This document shows, one piece after another, positions 54,521 to 62,713 of a DNA stretch of 64,000 bases. The stretch comes from Planctomycetales bacterium ZRK34. GTDB lineage: Bacteria > Planctomycetota > Phycisphaerae > Phycisphaerales > Zrk34. The translations under genes were made by a program, and so were the position numbers. The DNA is taken from the NCBI GenBank assembly GCA_014873095.1, contig CP050848.1:3345850-3409849 (forward strand), read 5' to 3'. Numbering within the stretch: position 1 is the stretch's first letter; the number at the start of each line of letters is the position of its first letter. The notes beneath the pieces are model-generated. The model was not told the DNA's origin, made no database searches, and worked only from the letters and a program-made list of their open reading frames with translations.

Positions 54521-55636
54521 TCATTTAGAGCACCTGAGAAAGCGTGTGAGAAGCATAGTTATCCCGGTTGCAGCCGATGCAGCATCAGATTGATCATCGC
54601 GAGGTGGATCACGGTCTCGCTGCTGGCCGGCAGGGTTTCGTAGTCCTTGCTCAGGTAAGAAAAGGTGGGTAAGAAAAGGTGTCAGGAATGCCCTGTAGAA
54701 AAGCTCTGCAAATCTGAGGATCATCAGGTTGTGGGTGACGGCGCGGAGGTTCATTTCGCGGCGGCGGGTTTGATACTTTCGTGATGTCAGGGCGGAGCCA
54801 AAGTGGCGCTTGAGCATGAACATCACGGTCTCGACCTGCCAGCGCTGGCCGTAGGTCTCGTCGTCGAAGGCGGTGGCCATGAGGTAACGCCATTTGCCGG
54901 TCGGCAGTTTGAGCGTCGGACGACCGGCGGTGGCGGGGATCAGCGAGGTGATGTTCAGGTATTCGCGCAGCAGGATGTGGTTGGGTTCGGAGTCGTAGCC
55001 GGCGTCGGCGATCAGCCGTTGCGGCACGGCGTTGACGCACATGCCGCCCATCAGCGGCAGCAGTTGATCGACATCGGGGCGCGGGCCCATCGTGGCGTGG
55101 GTGCCGAGGATCAGGTGGTTGTCGCAATCGGCCACGACGCCGAGTTTGGCGAATCGGCGATAGGTCGTGGTTTGATACAAACCCGGCGATCGCGCTTTTC
55201 TTCGCACAAAGTATCGGCTGGCGCCGTCGAGTTCGAAGCCCGTCGAGTCGGCAGCGGCAGTGTCGATCGCTTCGGCGATCAGCGGCGAAGTCTCCAGCGA
55301 TGTGTCCGGATGACGATGCAACAGCGCCACGGTCTGCGCGAGCATGCGGCGGATCAGCGCGTCGCGCAGAAGCCGTCGCTCGGCCTTCTGCAGCGTGGTG
55401 AAGTGCGGCACCTTCGCAAGCTGCATGTCGCTGCACAGCGTCGGCCAGTCGATGAGCATGGCGACGATGCCGCGATAGTCGTTGCGTGTGAACTGCCGCA
55501 GTACGAGGACGGCGAACAACTGCGGCAGCGTGAAGTCGTGACGCGAGAACCGGTGACCGTAGCGCGGCAGCACCCGCCGGCCGACCCCCAGGGCCATCGC
55601 CGTCACCCTCCGTGGCGACTTGGATGTCAGGCTCAT
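54521..55636 (-). CDS. DDE transposase of insertion sequence copy 2
   Basis: The start ATG 55636 and residues 1-316 (Asp130, Asp211, Glu269) are the same as in copy 1. Reading continues past the element end (54689) for about 55 residues (THLFLPEQGLRNPAGQQRDR and on) to a stop at 54521 in flanking DNA, passing over the IS5-like remnant in another frame. The two copies therefore make proteins with different tails. It may still be active, since the DDE residues are intact. Confidence 0.88.
   Translation of the reverse strand: MSLTSKSPRRVTAMALGVGRRVLPRYGHRFSRHDFTLPQLFAVLVLRQFTRNDYRGIVAMLIDWPTLCSDMQLAKVPHFTTLQKAERRLLRDALIRRMLAQTVALLHRHPDTSLETSPLIAEAIDTAAADSTGFELDGASRYFVRRKARSPGLYQTTTYRRFAKLGVVADCDNHLILGTHATMGPRPDVDQLLPLMGGMCVNAVPQRLIADAGYDSEPNHILLREYLNITSLIPATAGRPTLKLPTGKWRYLMATAFDDETYGQRWQVETVMFMLKRHFGSALTSRKYQTRRREMNLRAVTHNLMILRFAELFYRAFLTPFLTHLFLPEQGLRNPAGQQRDRDPPRDDQSDAASAATGITMLLTRFLRCSK
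54559..54657 (-). pseudogene. C-terminal remnant of an IS5-like transposase
   Basis: Thirty-two codons before a TAA at 54559 read YLSKDYETLPASSETV and IHLAMINLMLHRL. This is the C-terminal pattern of IS5/IS427-group transposases (RLSKDYE..P.SSEAMI..AMI.LMLRRL). The upstream part is missing, and a GAAAAGG-rich repeat and insertion sequence copy 2 begin beyond it. It is a decayed fragment. Confidence 0.7.
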
Positions 55637-55711
55637 CGTTCATCATCTAACGCCTTGGACCCAACCGCGCAACCGAACACGCGCCGAACATCAGAGCTTT
55701 TCTACAGGGCA
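54689..55711 (-). mobile_element. DDE insertion sequence, copy 2 (1023 bp), inverted
   Basis: Identical in length, ends and encoded protein to copy 1 but inverted. The flanks TGTCAGGAA at 54680-54688 and 55712-55720 are the complement of the duplication around copy 1. Relative to the element, both copies have the same target, inside the same unit (AAGG-TTCCTGACA-CCTTTTCTT). Confidence 0.9.
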
Positions 55712-55720
55712 TGTCAGGAA

Positions 55721-55985
55721 CCTTAAATTGAAAACTCCGTGGCTCCCCGTGGCCCTCTGTGTTGAAATATTGAACCCGGGATGTGTCATTGTGTGGCCCT
55801 CGGAGGTTGGGACGTGCGAAGTGGTGACCTCGGGGATTTTCGGGGATGGGGCGGGGAAATGCAAGTTCGCGGAGCGAGCGGGGGTGGGGGAGAGGGGTTG
55901 GGGGATGGCGGGAGTGGGGGCGTGTTGGGGATTGGGCGGCTTCCACGATGTCGGATAAACGACCGTGCACGTGCATGTGTACGTC
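55721..55985. repeat. G-rich non-coding region with repeat arm
   Basis: The start (55735-55765) is a diverged inverted piece of the CACAGAGGGCCACGGAG repeat. From 55840 the plus strand is very G-rich, with runs of four to five G (GGGGGTGGGGGAGAGG and GGGGTTGGGGGATGG). The end (55947-55985) is GATGTCGGATAAACGACCGT and following CACGTGCATG, which matches 56977-57014. No gene is seen. Confidence 0.6.
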
Positions 55986-56103
55986 TAGAGCATTTCGCGA
56001 AATTGTTGACCGCTTTTTCTTTCATAGCCGCGGGCGGAAGCCCGCGGACCGCAAGCTCCCGCTCGCGGCTATCACACGGTTATAAAAGACGCAAAATGCT
56101 CTA
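55986..56103. mobile_element. MITE with TA target duplication
   Basis: 114 bases between duplicated TA dinucleotides. Terminal inverted repeats are GAGCATTTCGCG and CGCAAAATGCTC (one mismatch). Inside is a strong palindrome (ATAGCCGCG..CGCGGCTAT). The flanks ACGTC-TA and TA-ACGTCCACGGCC rejoin to the uninterrupted sequence ACGTCTGACGTGCACGGCC at 57011-57029, so the insertion point is confirmed. TA targets are typical of IS630/mariner transposases. Confidence 0.8.
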
Positions 56104-56139
56104 ACGTCCACGGCCTTTCTCTTCACCCTCTACTACAGA

Positions 56140-56799
56140 TCAGGTGGGGTTGCGGCGGTGGAGGAGGGGGAGCAGGGTCAGGAGCGTGAGGGCGGCGGCG
56201 GGTTCGGGGATGGGGTCGTAGGTGTATTCGATGGTGAGCGAGGAGGTGTCCAGCAGGTCGAGCTGGACGGTGGCGCCGGTGGCTGAGTCGATGTTGCCGC
56301 GGACTTCGGTGTTCCAGACCCAGTCTTCGGTTTCGCCGGGGCCGGCGCCGGTGAAGGCGGCGATGACGACGGGGCTGTCGGACCCGGGGATCAGGTTGTT
56401 GGAGCCGGCCACGCTGAAGGGGATCATGTAGGACTGACCGGGCGTGGCGTCGACGCCGTCGCCGTTGCCATTGCCGTCGAAGGACTGGCCGACCACTTCG
56501 AAGGTGCCGGTGGCGCCGGCACTGATGGGGCCTGAGCCGGAGCCTGGGGTGACGATGATCAGCAGGTCGTACTGGTAGGTGTAGTCGATGCGGGTGAGTG
56601 TGCCGAGCGTGGCATCGAATCGGGTGAAGGGGGTGATGATGGGCAGATCGATCGGGCCGGTGGACGTGCCGGTCGGGCCGACGAGCGTGTCGGCGGGAAT
56701 CGGAATCGTCTGCGAGACGACCAGCGCCTCAGCGCGGCCGACGAAAGCGGTCAGACAGGTGAACAAAACGACAACGCAAACCCCGAAGCTGTGATACAT
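56140..56799 (-). CDS. PEP-CTERM protein with choice-of-anchor-like domain
   Basis: 219 residues; AAGGG is seven bases upstream. Signal peptide VCVVVLFTCLTAFVGRAEA. The body starts IPITPFTRFDATLGTLTRID-like (TPFTRFDATLGTLTRIDYTY), the pattern of 'choice-of-anchor E' domains, with Asp/Gly-rich loops. The tail is IPEPAAALTLLTLLPLLHRR, the exosortase sorting signal with a short basic end. It should be exported and anchored to the surface. The TA-type MITE lies just after its stop. Confidence 0.85.
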   Translation of the reverse strand: MYHSFGVCVVVLFTCLTAFVGRAEALVVSQTIPIPADTLVGPTGTSTGPIDLPIITPFTRFDATLGTLTRIDYTYQYDLLIIVTPGSGSGPISAGATGTFEVVGQSFDGNGNGDGVDATPGQSYMIPFSVAGSNNLIPGSDSPVVIAAFTGAGPGETEDWVWNTEVRGNIDSATGATVQLDLLDTSSLTIEYTYDPIPEPAAALTLLTLLPLLHRRNPT

Positions 56800-57534
56800 C
56801 GATCATCCCTTTGCAAAATAGAACACCCACGAATCGGAGCGATTATCGTGAATGCCCCGAATGGGGGCAAGTGTTTTTTTGAGATTGGGGTAGGTGGGGG
56901 GTGATTCGTGGGGTGGTGGGAAGAAATGATGCGCTTTTGGGTGGCGCGGGGGTGTGTTGGGGGTGAACGCTTCACCGATGTCGGATAAACGATCGTGCAC
57001 GTGCACGTGCACGTCTGACGTGCACGGCCTTGGTATTCCAGCCCCCTCACCCCGGCCCTCTCCCGCCAGGGGAGAGGGTGCAAGACATTGCTTGTGCGCA
57101 TGGGGGTGTCGCGGGGTGATGCGAAACTTGCAAAGTGTACTGAATTGTCGCGACGGGTTGGTGCGCGCGGGGTGGTGGAAGGGTGTGAAAAGCGGGGTGC
57201 GCGCACGGGGGTGTCGCGAGTTGCCATTGGTGTGCGCGCGAAAGGGGGTCAAACCGGGGCAAAAGGGTATTAAACAGGCTGATTTTTGCCGCTGGCGCGC
57301 GCACCGGCGCGACGAGGCGACAGGGCTGTGCGCATGGGTGCGACGGTGGGCGGCGGTGAGAGCGCAGGATCGCGGGTTTTGAGGGGGTGGGGTGGAGGGT
57401 GTTGGATTTGGGGTTTTTGTTGGTGGTGTGCGCGCGCTGGTACCAGACGCTTCGGAAGACCTCAGCGTCGGCGTTTGGAGGGGATGATGACGAATTCCCC
57501 CAACCCCCAACCCCCATCCCCCAACCCCTGATTA
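56800..57534. repeat. 735-base G-rich intergenic region with several repeats
   Basis: No convincing gene. Contents from left: empty copy of the MITE target repeat (56977-57031), CCCTCACCCCGGCCCTCTCC repeat (57043-57080), a direct repeat TGCGC..GGGGGTGTCGCG at 57095-57113 and 57198-57218, a GGTACCAGACGCTTCG..CTCAGCGTC repeat at 57438-57477, and a C-run block at 57497-57528 that lies only seven bases past the XylR-like stop. Confidence 0.6.
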
Positions 57535-58794
57535 CTAATGTTCGCGGTGTTGGTGGCGGTATTGGGAGGGGGTCTGGCCGGTCTGCTTGCGGAAGACTGA
57601 GTGCATGTGTTCGGCGTAGGTGAAGCCGGAGGCGGCGGCGATCTTTTTGAGGGACCAGTCGGTCTGGGCCAGAAGGGTTTTGACACGCTCGAGGCGGACG
57701 CGGTGGATCTCGGCGTGGGGGGTTCGGCCGAGCACCTTGGCGAAGCGGACCTCGAGGGTTTTGCGGGAGACGGGCACGGCGGTGAGGATGTCGGCGACGC
57801 GGATGGGCTTGTCGATGTGGTTACGGATGTAACGCAGGGCGGCGACGACGGCTTCGTCGGCCATGGCGAGCGTGTCGGTGGACTGTCGGGCGATGACGCC
57901 GAGCGGTTCGACGACGATGCGGCGGGGCGGGGGCTTCTTGCCGGCCATGAGCTTCTGCAGGAGTTTGGCGGCCTCGTAGCCGATGCGGTGGGCATTGACG
58001 GCGACGGAGCTGAGCGAGGGCGAACTCATCTCGCAGAGGACTTCATCGTTATCGACGCCGATGACGGCCAGATCGCGGGGGATTTCGAGGTTGGCGAGGC
58101 GGGCGGCTTCGAGGACGTGGCGGGCGCGCTGGTCGTTGGAGGCCATGATGCCGATGGGCTTGGGGAGTGTTTTGAGCCAACGGGCAAGGTATTTCTGCTC
58201 GCGGGGCCAGGACCAGTGGCGGGGGTTTTTGGGCCAATGGTATTGGTGGATGGAGGGGGCTGGGGGGGCTTTGGTACCAGACGCTTCGCCTGGAGGGCTC
58301 AGCGTCGGCGTGGGAGGCGTGGGAGGCGTGGGGGGGGTGTTGTCGGCGAGGGTTTGGGCGAAGTGCTTGAAGCGGGCGGATTCCCAGAACGCGGCGGCCT
58401 GGTTGTCGGGGGCCCATCCGACAAAGCCGAAGTGGGACAGACCGCAGGATTGCAGGTGCTCGGCGGCGAGGTTGGCGATTTTCTCGTCGTGATTGGCCAG
58501 GCCGTAGGGCAGCAGGTCGGGCAGGGCGAAGTCGACGTCGATGGTGGGCACGCCGGTGGCGAGCAGGGCGTCGGCGAGGCGTTGGGAGCGGATGCGGGCG
58601 ATGACGCCGTCGACCTGCCAGGCGGCAAGATCGGGGGGATTGTCGGCAACGTCACCGGGCTCGATGTAGAAGGACCACGGGCCGTGGAAGCGGGCGTACT
58701 GGGCGACGCCGCGGAGCAGTTCACGGCCGTAGGCGGTCGAAGTTTCGATGAGCAGTGCGATGTGCGGGGTGTGTGCCAACGGCGGCTCCGGCAT
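57535..58794 (-). CDS. XylR-like transcription regulator (LacI-type sensor, AraC-type HTH)
   Basis: 419 residues, cytoplasmic. The N-terminal 290 residues form a periplasmic-binding-protein-like sensor (HIALLIETSTAYGRELLRGV, FGFVGWAPDN, IGIMASNDQRARHVLEAA, LAVIGVDNDEVLCEMSSPSLSS). The C-terminal AraC HTH is at about 310-415 (IRNHIDKPIRVADILTAVPV, FRKQTGQTPSQYR). This is the architecture of E. coli XylR and planctomycete relatives that respond to a sugar. Residues about 152-178 are a Pro/Thr/Gly-rich insert (PPTPPTPTLSPPGEASG) partly encoded by the GACGCT..AGCGTC repeat. No obvious target operon is next to it, although sugar-degrading genes occur elsewhere in the window. Confidence 0.85.
   Translation of the reverse strand: MPEPPLAHTPHIALLIETSTAYGRELLRGVAQYARFHGPWSFYIEPGDVADNPPDLAAWQVDGVIARIRSQRLADALLATGVPTIDVDFALPDLLPYGLANHDEKIANLAAEHLQSCGLSHFGFVGWAPDNQAAAFWESARFKHFAQTLADNTPPTPPTPPTPTLSPPGEASGTKAPPAPSIHQYHWPKNPRHWSWPREQKYLARWLKTLPKPIGIMASNDQRARHVLEAARLANLEIPRDLAVIGVDNDEVLCEMSSPSLSSVAVNAHRIGYEAAKLLQKLMAGKKPPPRRIVVEPLGVIARQSTDTLAMADEAVVAALRYIRNHIDKPIRVADILTAVPVSRKTLEVRFAKVLGRTPHAEIHRVRLERVKTLLAQTDWSLKKIAAASGFTYAEHMHSVFRKQTGQTPSQYRHQHREH
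58270..58311. repeat. GGTACCAGACGCTTCG..CTCAGCGTCGGCG repeat inside the XylR-like gene
   Basis: Read in frame on the minus strand as PTLSPPGEASGT. The outer parts match 57438-57477 and the leuS unit at 38174-38206. Confidence 0.65.
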
Positions 58795-59133
58795 GCGGTG
58801 ATCAATCAGGCGGGCGGATCACATGCGGAGATGAGTATATCGGATACGGAAATGTTCACCACCGGGGCGAGGTGAGGCGGGGTGACACGGCGAGTTGGCA
58901 CCAAAAGAAAAAGGCGACGAGCCGCCTAAGCGAACTCGCCGCCCTCCGGGGTCGAGGGGTTGGTAGTGCGGGTGTTAAAAATCGGTTAGCCCCGCCACTG
59001 TCTGTAAAATACTTTCCCGGACGTGCCATGTCAAGTCTTACGCAAAAGATATTGTCGGAATCTGTCTAGGGGAGGCCGGATAAGTTACAATACGCGGGGG
59101 TCGTCCTATCGTAAGAGTCGGTCGAGAGTCAGC
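58795..59133. other. Divergent gap before the signalling cluster
   Basis: About 340 bases between the XylR-like gene and the PAS kinase. A likely -10 box (TACAAT) lies at 59086-59091, giving a leader of about 35 bases. GGCGACGAGCCGCC at 58912-58926 is a short GC-rich inverted stretch. No gene is seen. Confidence 0.5.
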
Positions 59134-60660
59134 ATGAATCACATGGGCGCCAGCGAATCCCAGACGGTGTCGGGCCAGTCCGAGCAGGGCGGCTCGCCTT
59201 ACGATCAATTCTGGACGATGTCGCCGGATCTGCTTTGTACAGCGGATCTTCACGGCCATTTCGTGCAGTTGAATCCCGCCTGGGAACGCACGCTGGGCTA
59301 CCGTCTAGATGAGCTGCTTTCACGCCCATATGTCGACTTCGTTCACCCGGACGATCGCGCCAGCACGCAGGCCGAGGCGGCCCGGCTGGTCGGGGGCGGT
59401 GAAACGGTCGCTTTCACGAATCGTTACCGCTGCAAAGATGGCAGCTACCGTCGACTGGTCTGGAATTCGGTGGTCCGCCTGGATCGGAAGCTGATTTATG
59501 CAGTGGCGCGCGATGTGACCGAACGGCGTGCCGTCGAAGAGCGGTTCCGCACGCTTGTGTCCAACATCCCCGGGGCGGTGTACCGCTGTGCGTGCGACAA
59601 CCTGTGGACGATGGATTACCTGAGCCCGGCGATCGAGCCGATCACCGGATATCCCGCTGCGGATTACATCAACAATCGGGTCCGCAGTTTCGTGGATGTC
59701 ATTCATCCGGAAGACCGCGATCACGTCGACAAGCTGGTCACGCAGGCCGTCTCGGAATCTGAGCCATACGGCATTGAGTATCGCATTGTCCATCGCGATG
59801 GAACCATCCGTTGGGTCTACGAGAAAGGCCAAGGCGCGTTCAACGACGCCGGGGATGTGCTCTGGCTGGACGGTGTGATATTCGACATCACGCCGCAGAA
59901 GCGAGCCCAGCAGGAACTGGCCCAGCGCACGATCGAACTCGCCCGCTCCAACGCCGACCTGGAAGAATTCGCCTACGCCGCCTCGCATGACCTGCGTGCT
60001 CCCTTGCGGGCGATCGCCAACCTGTCGGAGTGGCTCGAAGACGATCTGGGCCCGCAGCTCGACGGCGACAACAAGCACAACCTTCAACTGCTGCGCGCCC
60101 GCGTTCAGCGGATGCAGCGGCTGGTCGATGATCTGCTGACCTATTCACGTGCCACGCGGCTGCCGCATCCCGTGCAGGAAGTGGAGTTGACCAGGCTGTT
60201 GGACGATGTCGTATTCATGTTGAATCCGCCGGAAGGTTTTTCCGTCGAATATGCCGACGATCTGCCGACCATACAAACAGCCCGGGCGCCGCTGGAGCAG
60301 ATACTCACCAATCTGATCGGCAACGCCATCAAGCACCATGATCGTGAGCGCGGCCGGGTCCAGGTGACGATGCGGGATATGGGCCCACAATTTGAATTCA
60401 CGGTCACCGACGACGGCCCCGGCATCGAGCCGGAGTTTCACGAACGGGTATTCAAGATGTTTCACACGCTCAAAAGCCGCGACGAACTCGAAGGCAGCGG
60501 CATGGGCCTGGCACTGGTCAAGAAGCTGGTCGAACAGTGGGGCGGACAGATCTACCTGCATTCGCACCGCGGCGCGGCGACCGGCGACGACGGACGCGGC
60601 GCGTCGTTCATTTTCACCTGGCCCAAGCGGATGCGTGAACGGGAAGAGGCGACGTCATGA
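59134..60660 (+). CDS. PAS-PAS histidine kinase
   Basis: 508 residues from ATG 59134, soluble. PAS domain 1 at about 15-130 (LLCTADLHGHFVQLNPAWER), PAS/PAC domain 2 at 135-260 (VHRDGTIRWVYEKGQGAFND), then HisKA with His285 in YAASHDLRAPLRAIANL, and HATPase with NLIGNAIKHHD, DDGPGIEP (about residue 426) and GSGMGLALVKKLV. It autophosphorylates on His and passes the phosphate on. There is no membrane helix, so it senses inside the cell. Its stop overlaps the receiver gene by four bases (ATGA), coupling translation. The kinase type resembles phytochrome-like and Rcp1-partnered kinases. Confidence 0.92.
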   Translation: MNHMGASESQTVSGQSEQGGSPYDQFWTMSPDLLCTADLHGHFVQLNPAWERTLGYRLDELLSRPYVDFVHPDDRASTQAEAARLVGGGETVAFTNRYRCKDGSYRRLVWNSVVRLDRKLIYAVARDVTERRAVEERFRTLVSNIPGAVYRCACDNLWTMDYLSPAIEPITGYPAADYINNRVRSFVDVIHPEDRDHVDKLVTQAVSESEPYGIEYRIVHRDGTIRWVYEKGQGAFNDAGDVLWLDGVIFDITPQKRAQQELAQRTIELARSNADLEEFAYAASHDLRAPLRAIANLSEWLEDDLGPQLDGDNKHNLQLLRARVQRMQRLVDDLLTYSRATRLPHPVQEVELTRLLDDVVFMLNPPEGFSVEYADDLPTIQTARAPLEQILTNLIGNAIKHHDRERGRVQVTMRDMGPQFEFTVTDDGPGIEPEFHERVFKMFHTLKSRDELEGSGMGLALVKKLVEQWGGQIYLHSHRGAATGDDGRGASFIFTWPKRMREREEATS

Positions 60661-61079
60661 GCGATCGACTGGTGAACATTCTGATCGTTGATGATGACGA
60701 GGTGGATGTGCTGGCGGTGCGGCGCGCGTTTACAAAGATGAAGATCGCCAACCCGATTCACGTGGCCCCTGACGGGCTGGAAGCGCTGCGGAAGCTGCGC
60801 GGCGAAGGCTGCGAGCCGATGCCCCGGCCGTACCTGATCATGCTGGATTTGAACATGCCGCGCATGTCGGGGATCGAGTTTCTCGATGCGTTGCGCGCCG
60901 ACCCGGAGCATGGGCACGCGGTGGTGTTTGTGCTGACTTCCTCGAGGGATGAGTATCAGAAGATTCAGGCATACGATCACCACGTGGCCGGGTATGTGGT
61001 CAAATCGCATATGAGCGACGACTTTTGTAAATTGGCGTCGATGCTCGGGATGTACTGGCAATTGGTGGAACTTCCATGA
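60657..61079 (+). CDS. Single-domain response regulator (Rcp1-like)
   Basis: 140 residues. A CheY-like receiver with DDDEVDVLAV acidic pair, phosphoacceptor Asp64 in IMLDLNMPRMSGIEFLDALR, Thr in FVLTSSRDE and Lys in VVKSHM. The extra HG-rich loop between strands and the NMPRMSG sequence fit the Rcp1 group. It overlaps the kinase before it and the hybrid kinase after it by four bases each, so it is translated as part of the relay. There is no output domain; it may shuttle phosphate. Confidence 0.9.
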   Translation: MSDRLVNILIVDDDEVDVLAVRRAFTKMKIANPIHVAPDGLEALRKLRGEGCEPMPRPYLIMLDLNMPRMSGIEFLDALRADPEHGHAVVFVLTSSRDEYQKIQAYDHHVAGYVVKSHMSDDFCKLASMLGMYWQLVELP

Positions 61080-62713
61080 AGCCGACAATTCATCGACCTA
61101 TTCGGGTGCTTCTGGTCGACGATGCTGAAGTGGACCGCATGGCGGTGCGGCGGGCGCTGGCCCGTATCGATCTGCCGACGAAGGTCGATGAGGTGGTGGA
61201 CATCCGCACGGCCAATCGGCTGCTGGATTCGCCGGATGAATTTTTCGATTGCGCGATCGTCGACTACCGCCTGCCGGACGGCGATGCGCTGGACCTGATT
61301 CGCCGCGAGCCGGCCGGCAGTCTGCGGACACCGCCGGTGATCGTGCTGACCGGTCAGGGTTCCGAAGCGCTGGCGGTGGAGACGATGAAAGCCGGCGCCG
61401 CCGACTATCTGCCTAAATCGGAACTGACGCCCAGTCGAATCGCCCAGTCGATCCGCAACGCGGTGCGCGTGCGCGATGCTGAGGAACATGCCGCCCAGTT
61501 CAGCCATTCGCTGATCGCCAGTGAGCGGCGGTTCCGCGATCTATTTGAAAATTCACCGGACGCGATTCTCGTCGAGGACATGGCCGGCAACGTGCTCGAC
61601 GCCAACCCGGCCGCGTGCCGGATGCACGGGCTGACCCGCGGTGAGATGATCGGCATCAACAAGGAGATGCTCAAACCGCCGGACCAGCGCCTCGAAGCCA
61701 GCGGCATTTTCGATCAGCTTGCCTCGGGATTGTCTGATCATGTCGAATCGCGGGCGTGGAATCGAAGCGGGCGGGTCGTGCCGGTGGAAATCCGCTCCAG
61801 CCGCATCGAGTTCGACGGCAAGCAGGCGGTGCTGCTGCACCTGCGTGACATCACCGAACTCAAGGAGGCTCGTGATCGTCTGGAACAGCGCGTCGAGGAG
61901 CGTACCGCTGATTTGAAGCTGGCCATGCGCAAGCTGCAGGCCGAGACGGCTCAGCGCCGCGCCGCGCAGGATCGCGCGATGCAGCTTCAGTCGCAGTTGG
62001 CGCACGTGGGGCGACTGACGACCGTCGGCGAGATGGCCTCGGGCCTGGCGCACGAGTTGAATCAACCGCTGGGCGCGATCGTCAACTACCTGCGGGGCTG
62101 CATCAAGATGATCGAATCGGGCGCCACCGATTGCCAGACGCTGTCGGACCCGATCGCCCATGCCGCCGCCCAGGCCGAGCGCGCCGGACAGATCATCCGC
62201 CGACTGCGCGAGTTTGTCGCCAAGGGCACACCGCAGCAGACCCCCGAGCCGGTGCATGGCCTGATCACCGAGATGGCGGAACTGCTGGCGATCGAAGCGC
62301 GTGAAGCGTCGGTGCAGATTCGATTTGATCTGCCGACGGACCTGCCGGACGTGCTGGCGGATCGGATTCAGGTGCAGCAGGTTTTGCTGAACCTGATGCG
62401 CAACGGGATCGAGGCGATGGAGAAGACGCCCGTGGAGGAGCGCCAGTTGGATGTGGCGGCTCGCGTGTTGACGCCGAACCTGATCGAGTTGAGCGTGACC
62501 GATCACGGTTGCGGATGTGAGGCCGAGGCGCTGGCGCAGGTGTTTGATCCGTTTTTCACCACCAAGTCGAGCGGCATGGGGATGGGCCTGGCCATCAGTC
62601 GCTCCATCATCGAAGCCCATAGCGGGCGGCTGATCGTTGAAGACAATACCGACGGCCGCGGACTGACCTTTCGTTTCACCCTACCAACGGTTAATCTGAA
62701 AGACCATGGATAA
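61076..62713 (+). CDS. Receiver-PAS hybrid histidine kinase
   Basis: 545 residues. Receiver at 8-125 with phosphoacceptor Asp63 (AIVDYRLPDGDALDLI); PAS at about 150-270 (FENSPDAILVEDMAGNVLDA); a coiled coil (RDRLEQRVEERTADLKLAMR and on) and a FixL-like HisKA with His326 (SGLAHELNQPLGAIVNYLR). HATPase: NLMRNGIEAMEK, TDHGCGCEAEA (in place of DNGxGI) and GMGMGLAISRSIIE. The receiver could be phosphorylated by the upstream kinase and control this one. It overlaps the FixJ-like gene by eight bases, as FixL-FixJ pairs do. Confidence 0.92.
   Translation: MKPTIHRPIRVLLVDDAEVDRMAVRRALARIDLPTKVDEVVDIRTANRLLDSPDEFFDCAIVDYRLPDGDALDLIRREPAGSLRTPPVIVLTGQGSEALAVETMKAGAADYLPKSELTPSRIAQSIRNAVRVRDAEEHAAQFSHSLIASERRFRDLFENSPDAILVEDMAGNVLDANPAACRMHGLTRGEMIGINKEMLKPPDQRLEASGIFDQLASGLSDHVESRAWNRSGRVVPVEIRSSRIEFDGKQAVLLHLRDITELKEARDRLEQRVEERTADLKLAMRKLQAETAQRRAAQDRAMQLQSQLAHVGRLTTVGEMASGLAHELNQPLGAIVNYLRGCIKMIESGATDCQTLSDPIAHAAAQAERAGQIIRRLREFVAKGTPQQTPEPVHGLITEMAELLAIEAREASVQIRFDLPTDLPDVLADRIQVQQVLLNLMRNGIEAMEKTPVEERQLDVAARVLTPNLIELSVTDHGCGCEAEALAQVFDPFFTTKSSGMGMGLAISRSIIEAHSGRLIVEDNTDGRGLTFRFTLPTVNLKDHG

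Noticed and set aside
52959..55711. A classical composite transposon that moved as one unit
   Set aside because: The outermost 9-bp flanks are inverted relative to each other, and each IS copy has its own duplication, so one-step movement of the whole is not supported.
55947..57031. CRISPR-like array in the repeat-rich region
   Set aside because: Repeats are few, of different types and lack regular spacers; no cas gene is present.
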